Assembly: GCF_021728535.1 (NCBI RefSeq)
Contig: NZ_JAKKDU010000016.1
Span: 21,144 to 85,143 of the forward strand
Direction of reading: 5' to 3'
DNA: 64,000 nucleotides
Source: Wocania arenilitoris
Lineage (GTDB): Bacteria; Bacteroidota; Bacteroidia; Flavobacteriales; Flavobacteriaceae
The notes below the pieces were generated by a model, which saw nothing but the letters and a program-made list of their open reading frames with translations, did no database searches and had not been told where the DNA came from. The translations under genes were made by a program, and so were the position numbers. Positions 8,246 through 16,079 of this stretch are shown piece by piece. How positions within the stretch are numbered: the stretch's first letter is position 1; every line of letters starts with the position of its first letter.

Positions 8246-11200
8246 TTATCTTTTAGTATACATTTCGTCCATATTAAATAAGGTGTTTGCAACCATAGTC
8301 ATAGCAGCGATTTCGCTAACTGGATATTCTTTTGGAATTTTATAATCTCCAACTGATAAATATTCTAAGGCTTTATCATTATTTTCTGTAAACTTGGATA
8401 ATTCAACGGAATATAAATTACTCATTATTTCTAGTTCTTTATTACTTGGTTTTCTACTTAAGGTTAGTAAAAATCCAATTTCAAGTTGACTTTTTAATGA
8501 AACACCACCTTCTTTTTTCATGCGATAAGCAAGTGCTTTTGCTGTTTCTACAAATTGCGGATCATTCAGTAATGATAACGCCTGTAAAGGAGTATTCGTT
8601 TTTTCTCTGAATACAATGCAATTCTCTCTACCAGGCATATCAAAAATTTCCATGTATGGTGGAGGAGAGGTTCTTTTGTTAAAAGTGTACATGCTTTTTC
8701 TGTATTGCTTATCATCATGGTCTTGAACAAAATAGAGTAAGTCTTTAGAAAAATTTCCTTTTTCTATCCAAAGTCCTTTTGGTTGATAGGGTTTAGCACT
8801 TTTGCCTCCAACTTTAGTGTTTATCAGCCCGCTTGCTTTTAAAGCAATATCTCTAATAAACTCTGCCTGTAACCTGTAAGATGGTGCTCTAGCTAAAAGT
8901 AAATTGTCAGGGTCTAATTCTCGTAAGGACTTTGAGGTTTTTGATGATTGACCATACGTATTACTCATAACCATCTTTTTAATTAATTTACGTAAATCCC
9001 AACCAGATTCAATAAAATCTATTGCTAACCAATCTAATAATTTTGCATGAGTAGGAAGTGCGCCTTGATTTCCAAAATCGTTCATGGTAGTAACTAAACC
9101 TTGGCCGAAAATTAATTGCCAATATCGATTTACCGCTACTCTTGCTGCAAGTGGATTTTTAGAATCGAATAACCATTGGCTTAATCCTAATCTATCTTTA
9201 GAGTATTCATTGATATTCTCAGAAATATGAGTTGGAGTACCTCTTTCTACTTCTTGTCCGTAGTTATCATACTCACCTCTATGTAAAATATAAGTTTGTC
9301 GTTGCTTTGGCATTTCCTCCATTACCATAATTTCCTTAACAGTATCTAAGGCTTTTAGTTTATCATTTCTTAGCTCTTTTAAATTTGCAGATAGTTTTAA
9401 ATAATTCTTTTCAAAAGGTTTATAAGCAAAATTATCTTGACTTGCTTTTGATTGTTGGTAAACATATGAAACTTGTTTAGTAGGTATTTCAAAATCGTAA
9501 ATTGATAATTCGTCAATTTTCCCTTGAAAAATACCATTATCTCCTGTTTGTACTCTTAAAGATTTTCCTATTACCAAATTCTTTTTCGCATTTGGAATCA
9601 TGCTTTTATACAACCGACTATACTCAATGCTTTGATTCACATCTTTTCCGTTTAGGTAAACATGTAGCCCATTAGCACTTTTAGATCCATCATATGTCAT
9701 TAATATATGCGTCCATTTATTTAATGGAATGGTGTCTTTGGTTTTTATGTGAATATAGTTATTAGGTAAAGCACTTATTAAGCGCGATGATACTTGTCCG
9801 TTTGATTCTATGTAAAGATCCCAACCTCGGTAAAGTTCATGTTTAACACTAGAGTTTCCAATTACCGTCATAGTTTTTGTTGGAATCAGTTTGTCAATAT
9901 AAACCCAAACCGATACAGAAAAAGCATCGGCAATTTGAAAAGGAGCTAAGCTTGTAATGTTTATTTGATCGTATTGATTATCAAAAATTGCTGATTTACC
10001 CTTTATTCCAGTATCTAAAGTTAATTTAGAACTAACTGTTGTTTTATTATTTCCATCTAAAATTTTCTTTTTCTTATTTGAAGAAATGCTCTCAAATGAG
10101 TGATGCAATACAGGTTTAGCTTTTTTAAATCGTTCTGAATTTTTAAAATCAGATTCAGAGAGGAAAGACTTTTTAAATTCTTTTTCTAAGATTTCTAAAG
10201 AATCAATTTTATACTGAATGCCATCGGTAATACTATCTAATTTATCGTCTGTTAAAAGCAATAATGGTCCAGAATTTCCATCGTTGCTAGTCATTCCTAA
10301 TTCTTTTATATTGTTAAAGTAGGCAAACAATTGAAAATAATCTTTTTGAGTTATTGGGTCGAATTTATGGTCGTGGCATTTAGCACATTCCATAGTTAAA
10401 CCCAAAAATGCAGTTCCAAAAGTATTTGTTCTATTAGTTACGTAATCAACTCTAAACTCTTCATCAATAGCACCACCTTCTGCTGTGGTTGGGTGATTTC
10501 TATTAAAGGCTGTTGCTAATTTTTGTCTCTTGGTAGCATTTGGTACTAAATCTCCTGCTAATTGTTCTGTAACAAACTCATTATAGGGTTTATTATTATA
10601 AAACGCATCAATTACCCAATCCCTCCATTGCCACATCATTCTTGCTCCATCTGCATGATATCCATGTGAATCACTATATCTTGCAACATCAAGCCACTCT
10701 AGGGTTAGCCTTTCTGCATGGTCTATAGAGTTTAGCATTGTATCAACTAATTTTTCATAAGCATTTGGATTTGTGTCATTTAAAAATGAATTTATTTCTT
10801 CAATAGTTGGAGGTATGCCTCTTAAGTCTAAAGAAAGTCTTCTTAATAATTGTTGCTTATTTGCTGGTTTATTGGGCTTTATTTTTTTCTCCTGAAGCTT
10901 AGCATAAATAAATTGATCAATTTCATTGGAAACTTCCCAAGGTAGCGAATCTGGTAATTCGGGAAGTTTGGGAGGAATAAAAGCCCAGTGCTTTTTCCAT
11001 TCAGCACCTTGTTCAACCCATTTTATAAGAATGGCTTTTTCTCTTGGGTTTAACTCTAAATGAGCCTCTGGAGGAGGCATTAATAAATTGGGGTCTTTAC
11101 TTAGTATACGTTTAATAGATTCACTTTTACTTAAACTTCCTGGTTTAAAAGCAAAATTGCCATTACTAGATTTTTTATAAAGACCTTCGGGTAAATCAAA

Positions 11201-11431
11201 TCTTAAATCTGCTTCTCTAGCATTTTTGTCTGGTCCGTGACACGAGTAACATTTATCAGATAATATAGGTTTTACATCAATATTAAAATCAATATTATTT
11301 GGTAATTCTCGATATGGTATGTCTACGTATTCTGGTATGTTCTTCTTGCATCCTACAAATATTAGAAAAACAAAAGTCATAACTAGAATGATTTTAATAC
11401 TTAGTAATTTACCAGTAAAAAAGGAAAGCAT
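8246..11431 (-). CDS. PSCyt1-DUF1549-LamG-DUF1553 lipoprotein
   Basis: A protein of about 1060 residues with a lipoprotein signal (LVMTFVFLIFVGC). The order is: a planctomycete cytochrome c domain with CYSCH near residue 61; DUF1549/PSCyt2 with a second heme motif, CAKCH, in TMECAKCHDHKFDPITQKD; a LamG/concanavalin-like domain of about 200 residues (FSVSVWVYID); and DUF1553/PSD1 (YILHRGEYDNYG, AVNRYWQLIFGQGLV). I chose ATG 11431; a TTG at 11455 and an ATG at 11380 are alternatives and all keep the lipobox. It is the first gene of the operon. The architecture is typical of Planctomycetes, and its presence here may reflect old transfer. Its function is unknown; a heme-linked enzyme on polysaccharide is a guess. 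Confidence 0.88.
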   Translation of the reverse strand: MLSFFTGKLLSIKIILVMTFVFLIFVGCKKNIPEYVDIPYRELPNNIDFNIDVKPILSDKCYSCHGPDKNAREADLRFDLPEGLYKKSSNGNFAFKPGSLSKSESIKRILSKDPNLLMPPPEAHLELNPREKAILIKWVEQGAEWKKHWAFIPPKLPELPDSLPWEVSNEIDQFIYAKLQEKKIKPNKPANKQQLLRRLSLDLRGIPPTIEEINSFLNDTNPNAYEKLVDTMLNSIDHAERLTLEWLDVARYSDSHGYHADGARMMWQWRDWVIDAFYNNKPYNEFVTEQLAGDLVPNATKRQKLATAFNRNHPTTAEGGAIDEEFRVDYVTNRTNTFGTAFLGLTMECAKCHDHKFDPITQKDYFQLFAYFNNIKELGMTSNDGNSGPLLLLTDDKLDSITDGIQYKIDSLEILEKEFKKSFLSESDFKNSERFKKAKPVLHHSFESISSNKKKKILDGNNKTTVSSKLTLDTGIKGKSAIFDNQYDQINITSLAPFQIADAFSVSVWVYIDKLIPTKTMTVIGNSSVKHELYRGWDLYIESNGQVSSRLISALPNNYIHIKTKDTIPLNKWTHILMTYDGSKSANGLHVYLNGKDVNQSIEYSRLYKSMIPNAKKNLVIGKSLRVQTGDNGIFQGKIDELSIYDFEIPTKQVSYVYQQSKASQDNFAYKPFEKNYLKLSANLKELRNDKLKALDTVKEIMVMEEMPKQRQTYILHRGEYDNYGQEVERGTPTHISENINEYSKDRLGLSQWLFDSKNPLAARVAVNRYWQLIFGQGLVTTMNDFGNQGALPTHAKLLDWLAIDFIESGWDLRKLIKKMVMSNTYGQSSKTSKSLRELDPDNLLLARAPSYRLQAEFIRDIALKASGLINTKVGGKSAKPYQPKGLWIEKGNFSKDLLYFVQDHDDKQYRKSMYTFNKRTSPPPYMEIFDMPGRENCIVFREKTNTPLQALSLLNDPQFVETAKALAYRMKKEGGVSLKSQLEIGFLLTLSRKPSNKELEIMSNLYSVELSKFTENNDKALEYLSVGDYKIPKEYPVSEIAAMTMVANTLFNMDEMYTKR

Positions 11432-11455
11432 TTCAAGATAATTTAACAAAGCCAA

Positions 11456-11628
11456 ATATATATATATATAATTAAAATTAAATTATGCTTTTTTGTTTAA
11501 TTTTAATTAATTAAAGGTTATGTAAAGGTGTTTTTTAACTTTTATATAAAAGATTTTATTTTTGTTTATAACATTGATTCATATTTTATTAAGCCCAAAT
11601 CAGGTATTAAAAAAGATATTACACCCAA
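11456..11628. other. AT-rich intergenic stretch upstream of the PSCyt1 operon
   Basis: It contains a (TA)n run at about 11457-11470 directly upstream of the operon and otherwise AT-rich DNA. I see no gene here. The promoter of the minus-strand operon should lie in it, but I cannot place it. Confidence 0.4.
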
Positions 11629-11950
11629 TTACACATTAAAATGAGCTAAAAAGGGTTTATATAATTTTTGATTATAAGCAATCGATTTTATGATTTCAAT
11701 GTTTAAGTTATTATTAAAAAAATCATATAGTCATTGTTTTACGTTATCAAGGGTTTCGAACACATTGTTTTTGTAGTGTTATTCACCATGAATACCAAAG
11801 CGGGAGAGTTGTAAAAAGTTCAACCTTCCTTTTATGCTAATAAACAGCATGAAGACTTCCAGTAAAAAATCATATTGCCATTTATTTATCGGTTTCATTT
11901 TGTCAAGTATCGTTTTTATATGATATTTATACTGTGATTTCTCCTTGTAA
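11629..11950 (-). pseudogene. Transposase N-terminal remnant
   Basis: Read on the minus strand, one frame gives ILDKMKPINKWQYDFLLEVF, then LFISIKGRLNFLQLSRFG and GIHGE. I recall this as the start of a Bacteroidota DDE transposase family (roughly, a KWQYDFL motif followed by SIKGRLNFLQL). The frame is broken by TAA directly after HGE, where Gln is expected (CAA to TAA), by a TGA about 15 codons later, and it ends at 11629 far short of a full transposase. The methionine of MKPINKW is at 11898. It is a dead fragment, and no matching terminal repeats are obvious. Confidence 0.6.
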
Positions 11951-12119
11951 ATCAATGTAATAGTCTTTTGAGATAAACTATTAATTTATTGAATATCAAA
12001 GGGTTGGCTTGGTTTTTTAATTACTTTTTTCGGTTTGTTTTACTGATTTTCAATTGTTTAAATAAAATCTTAACGGACTATTGTAGAACATTAAGTTAAA
12101 AAGGCTACTAGGTTATTAA
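11951..12119. other. Intergenic stretch without recognisable content
   Basis: AT-rich sequence between the transposase remnant and the end of the peptidylprolyl isomerase gene. I see no gene, clear hairpin or promoter in it. It may be decayed mobile-element DNA. Confidence 0.35.
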
Positions 12120-12827
12120 TCAATCAATAATCTCAACATTTCTAATAAAGACGTTTTTATCAGGCCAATCTCCATCATCTGTTTCAACTGCAGCTATTTT
12201 GTCAACAACAGCCATCCCTTTAATTACTTTTCCAAATACAGTATAATCACCATTTAAAAAATGAGCTCCCCCTTTTTGGCAAACAATAAAAAACTCAAAA
12301 GGAGAGGCTAATTTGTGCGGATTATCAATTTCTCCACTTGGCATAGAAATAACACCGCGGTCGTGTTTAAACCCTTTTTTTGTATCTGTTGGTAGTAAAT
12401 ACTTTCCAATATCAGCTCGTTTTCTGGCGGTCTTTCTATCATCACTATTACCACCCTGAATTATAAAATTATCAATAACACGATAAAATTGTGTGCCATT
12501 AAAATATTTTTGCTTTGTTAAAAAAATAAAGTTAGAGCGGTGATACAAAGTTTCGTTGTACAATAAAATGTCAATAGTGCCAAAGTCTGTAGTAATACGC
12601 ACTTTGTTTTCTTTATGCTTTTTGTTGTAATCTTGAAAAAAATACATTGCATTTTTATCATTTAGTTTAGGGTATTTGCGTTCTTGTTCTTCGGTAATTA
12701 CAACAGGTTTAACTTTCTTTTTAGTTGAAGTTGTTTTAGGAGGCTCAGAAATATTTTTCTTTTTAGATTGTTTATCTTTACAATTCAAAAAAAGAAAAAA
12801 AACTAGAAGCAATAATTTAAAGTGCAT
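12120..12827 (-). CDS. Cyclophilin-type peptidylprolyl isomerase lipoprotein
   Basis: This 235-residue enzyme catalyses cis-trans isomerisation of peptidyl-prolyl bonds. The lipoprotein signal HFKLLLLVFFLFLNC comes first, then a Lys/Ser-rich linker and a cyclophilin domain with NFIFLTKQKYFNGTQFYRVI, IIQGGNSDD and TVFGKVIKGMAVVDKI. The core FYRV and the GG turn are present. I start at ATG 12827; upstream codons encode no plausible signal. It should sit in the periplasm, anchored by lipid, and assist folding of exported proteins. It is divergent from the esterase gene at 12942. Confidence 0.9.
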   Translation of the reverse strand: MHFKLLLLVFFLFLNCKDKQSKKKNISEPPKTTSTKKKVKPVVITEEQERKYPKLNDKNAMYFFQDYNKKHKENKVRITTDFGTIDILLYNETLYHRSNFIFLTKQKYFNGTQFYRVIDNFIIQGGNSDDRKTARKRADIGKYLLPTDTKKGFKHDRGVISMPSGEIDNPHKLASPFEFFIVCQKGGAHFLNGDYTVFGKVIKGMAVVDKIAAVETDDGDWPDKNVFIRNVEIID

Positions 12828-12941
12828 TTTAATAATTTTAAAATCGATATCAAAAGTAAAGATTATACAAACATTAAACAATTTGAAAAAAAATGACTTG
12901 TTTTTTTGTGACAAGTGAATTGGAAATATATAATTACTCTT

Positions 12942-13814
12942 ATGGCACTCATAAAAATAAATAAAGTACCAGTTGTATTATTAACTTTTATTAGCCTTTT
13001 TTTTACATCGTTAAACATTGCTCAATCTATGGAAACTATATATTTATGGGCTAACCAAGTGCCTAATGAAATAAATAAAAAACATGATGCCGTTAAAACT
13101 GAAAACACCAGTGGAAATGTAACTAGACTAACAAATGTAACTAACCCTGTTTTAGAAGTTTTTAAACCAGATACAACAACAAATAATGGGGCAGGTGTAA
13201 TTATTTGCCCAGGTGGAGGCTATCATATTTTGGCAATTGATTTAGAAGGCTATGAAGTTGCTAAATGGCTAAATAAGTTGGGTTTTACAGCGTTTGTGTT
13301 GCAATACAGAGTGCCAGAAAATAGGCTAGGAGCTTTAAACGATATACAAAGAGCTATTAAAGTTGTTAGGAGCAAATCAAAATTATACAATATAAATCCA
13401 GATAAAATAGGTGTTTTGGGTTTTTCAGCTGGCGGAAGTTTAGCGGCAAGGGCTTCTACCAATTTTAATAACGAAACATATAGTAAATTTGATGAAATTG
13501 ATAATGAATCGTGTAAACCAGATTTTGCAGTACTCGTATATCCAGCTTATTTAAATAATGGTAATAACAATACGATAACACCAGAATTAACAATAACTAA
13601 CCAAACACCACCAATGTTTATTTTTGCGACTGCCGATGATGCTTATTCAAACAAAGGTTCTTTAGTGTTGTCAAAAGCACTTATGGATTCTAAAATACCT
13701 GTAGAACTTCATCTTTTGCCTTCAGGTGGTCATGGATACGGATTAAGAAAAGGAAATATAGCTGCAGAAACATGGCCGGTTTTGGTTGAAAAATGGCTTA
13801 AAAAAAGCATTTAA
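12942..13814 (+). CDS. Secreted alpha/beta-hydrolase (acetyl esterase-like)
   Basis: A 290-residue protein starting at ATG 12942 with a signal peptide (VPVVLLTFISLFFTSLNIAQS). The hydrolase core shows the oxyanion-region motif CPGGGYHILA, the nucleophile elbow GFSAGGSLA, an acid in FIFATADDAYS and the catalytic His in GGHGYGLRK. This is the pattern of BD-FAE/acetylxylan-esterase-like enzymes that remove acyl groups from sugars or xylan. A GTG at 12915 would only add a few residues. The Nudix gene follows 17 bp later, so the two may share a transcript. Confidence 0.85.
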   Translation: MALIKINKVPVVLLTFISLFFTSLNIAQSMETIYLWANQVPNEINKKHDAVKTENTSGNVTRLTNVTNPVLEVFKPDTTTNNGAGVIICPGGGYHILAIDLEGYEVAKWLNKLGFTAFVLQYRVPENRLGALNDIQRAIKVVRSKSKLYNINPDKIGVLGFSAGGSLAARASTNFNNETYSKFDEIDNESCKPDFAVLVYPAYLNNGNNNTITPELTITNQTPPMFIFATADDAYSNKGSLVLSKALMDSKIPVELHLLPSGGHGYGLRKGNIAAETWPVLVEKWLKKSI

Positions 13815-13831
13815 TAATCGCTTTTATTTGT

Positions 13832-14473
13832 ATGAATTTTGATAAATTTTTAAAATCTATATCAGCCATAGAAAATATACCGCTTCCAGCCGAAGCATCT
13901 CACCTTAAAATGGTACCACCATTTCGTAGGGAATTATTACGTCAACAAAAAAATGCTATTAAAAATGCTAAAGAAGCTGGTGTTATAGCTTTGTTTTATC
14001 CGAATAAAGACTTTAAAGCAACCCTAGTTTTAATTTTAAGAAAAACCTATAATGGTGTGCATTCAGCACAAGTAGGGTTTCCTGGCGGTAAGTTAGAACT
14101 TGAAGATAATTCGTTGCAAGATGCTGCAGTTAGGGAAACTTTTGAGGAAATAGGTGTGCCCATAAAAGATATAGAAGTTGTAAAAAAATTAACCCAAGTT
14201 TATATACCGCCAAGTAATTTTTATGTGCAATCGTTTATTGCGATTTCTTATAAAACGCCAAAATTTATTAAGCAAGAAGATGAAGTTGAAGCCATTATAG
14301 AAGTAGATTTACTACATTTTTTAGACGATAATCTACTTATTACAAAAAAAGTTTCAACATCCTATAGTGTTGATGTTGAGGTGCCTGCTTTTAAATTAAA
14401 TAATTATACAGTTTGGGGAGCTACTGCAATGATACTTAGCGAAATTAAAGATATGTTAAAGCAAATCATGTAG
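13832..14473 (+). CDS. Nudix hydrolase, CoA pyrophosphatase type
   Basis: A protein of 213 residues with the Nudix box GGKLELEDNSLQDAAVRETF and the following EEIG, which binds Mg2+ and the diphosphate. The stretch LRKTYNGVHSAQVGFPGGK just before it matches the UPF0035 motif that marks CoA pyrophosphatases (NudL/PCD1). Such enzymes split CoA or oxidised CoA into 3',5'-ADP and phosphopantetheine. It is cytoplasmic, with no signal peptide. It is 17 bp behind the esterase and 59 bp before the acyltransferase. Confidence 0.85.
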   Translation: MNFDKFLKSISAIENIPLPAEASHLKMVPPFRRELLRQQKNAIKNAKEAGVIALFYPNKDFKATLVLILRKTYNGVHSAQVGFPGGKLELEDNSLQDAAVRETFEEIGVPIKDIEVVKKLTQVYIPPSNFYVQSFIAISYKTPKFIKQEDEVEAIIEVDLLHFLDDNLLITKKVSTSYSVDVEVPAFKLNNYTVWGATAMILSEIKDMLKQIM

Positions 14474-14532
14474 TTTGCAAGATTTATTACATTTGTAGCA
14501 ACTAACTAACCAATTGATTTGACGCGTGATTT

Positions 14533-15330
14533 ATGGGATTATTTAAAAAAAATCCATTCGGACATATACTTTTTGTAAAAAAATGGCTTATTAGAATACT
14601 CGGAGTTATAACGCACAGACGTTTTAGAGGCTTCAATGAGTTACAAATAGAAGGCTCTGAAATTATTAAAGCCTTGCCAGATACAAACGTACTATTTATT
14701 TCAAATCATCAAACCTATTTTGCCGATGTGGTATCTATGTTTCATGTATTTAACGCGAGTTTAAGTGGTCGTGTAGACTCTATAAAAAATGTTGGCTATC
14801 TATGGAATCCTAAGCTCAACATTTATTATGTAGCAGCTAAAGAAACCATGAAATCGGGATTATTGCCAAAAATTCTAGCTTATGTAGGGTCTGTTAGTAT
14901 AGAGCGGACTTGGAGAGCAGAAGGAAAAGATATTAATAGACAGGTTAAAATGAGTGATATCTCAAATATTGGAAAAGCACTCGATGATGGTTGGGTAATT
15001 ACGTTTCCGCAAGGTACAACAACACCCTTTAAGCCTATTCGTAAAGGTACAGCGCATATCATTAAACGTTATAAACCTATTGTTGTACCTATTGTTATAG
15101 ATGGGTTTAGAAGGTCTTTTGATAAAAAAGGATTGCGTATAAAAAAGAAAAATATACTTCAGAGTTTTGAAATAAAACAGCCTTTAGATATCGATTATGA
15201 TAATGAGTCTATAAATGAGATTGTTGAAAAAATAGAATATGCTATCGAGCAACACCCGTCTTTTTTAAAAGTTATTTCTCAAAAAGAGTTAGAAGCTTTA
15301 GAAGCATTAAATAAAAAGCGTGAGTGGTAA
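14533..15330 (+). CDS. 1-acyl-glycerol-phosphate acyltransferase family protein
   Basis: A protein of 265 residues of the PlsC-like lysophospholipid acyltransferase family. Motif I is FISNHQTYFADVV (the catalytic NH with a downstream Asp). Motif III is TFPQGTTTPFKPIRKG, where the usual FPEGT is FPQGT. The enzyme should move an acyl chain to a lysophospholipid or lyso-aminolipid at the inner face of the membrane. In Bacteroidota such proteins may also make ornithine or glycine lipids, so the exact acceptor is open. The methyltransferase gene follows 31 bp later. Confidence 0.85.
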   Translation: MGLFKKNPFGHILFVKKWLIRILGVITHRRFRGFNELQIEGSEIIKALPDTNVLFISNHQTYFADVVSMFHVFNASLSGRVDSIKNVGYLWNPKLNIYYVAAKETMKSGLLPKILAYVGSVSIERTWRAEGKDINRQVKMSDISNIGKALDDGWVITFPQGTTTPFKPIRKGTAHIIKRYKPIVVPIVIDGFRRSFDKKGLRIKKKNILQSFEIKQPLDIDYDNESINEIVEKIEYAIEQHPSFLKVISQKELEALEALNKKREW

Positions 15331-15361
15331 CTCTTAAATAGGTAAACTTGTTTGATTTTGA

Positions 15362-15955
15362 ATGAAAGGGATAGTAAAAGCAAATACTGTTGATAAATAT
15401 TTATGTTCTATTCGTTTTCAAATAGTAAAGCTAGTTGAGTCTAATTCTACAGTAATAGAATATGGTTGTGGGAACGGAGATTTACTCTTTAAACTGTCTG
15501 TAAAAATTAAAGAAGGAATTGGTGTCGATAAATCTAAACAACTAATATCATTTGCTAAAAATCAAGTAATTGAAAACCAAATAAAGAATCTTGAATTTAG
15601 ATTATTAGATGTATTGCAAGATGCTTATTCGGTGCCAAAGATGGACTATTCTATAGTAAGTCTTCTATTTCATATTCTACCATGGGAAAAATCGGTTGAG
15701 TTAGTTGAAAAACTTATAGCGACATCAGAAACAATAATTATTTGTGGTTTCTGTAAACCAAATAACATAAAACAAAAAATACTTCTATGGTGCGACCAAA
15801 GATTCACAGGACATTATTCTAACTTTTTAAATTATAGTAGAAATGGATTCACAGAAGGACTACTGAATTCAATAAAGCATATAAAATATAATAAGATAGA
15901 TACGTTTGATCCTGTTATTAAAATTTATAAAATTACAAAAGAGGACATTAATTAG
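15362..15955 (+). CDS. Class I SAM-dependent methyltransferase
   Basis: This 197-residue protein has a Rossmann-type motif I, VIEYGCGNGDLLFKL (about residues 37-51), and acidic residue GVDKS after beta-2, the SAM-binding signature. Motif IV is close to LLDVLQDA, with YSIVSLLFHILPW after it. No signal peptide or membrane segment is seen. The substrate cannot be read from sequence. Its place behind the acyltransferase suggests lipid modification, but this is only context. Confidence 0.75.
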   Translation: MKGIVKANTVDKYLCSIRFQIVKLVESNSTVIEYGCGNGDLLFKLSVKIKEGIGVDKSKQLISFAKNQVIENQIKNLEFRLLDVLQDAYSVPKMDYSIVSLLFHILPWEKSVELVEKLIATSETIIICGFCKPNNIKQKILLWCDQRFTGHYSNFLNYSRNGFTEGLLNSIKHIKYNKIDTFDPVIKIYKITKEDIN

Positions 15956-16079
15956 ATGCATTCAAGTTTAAACAAGCCTTTTTGTTTTTCTTCAAACACA
16001 GTTAATAACTCCTAATAAATCCCTTTTTAAAACCACACCAAAATAGCTATTTTGCACTTTTGTTTTAAAAAAGAATAAA

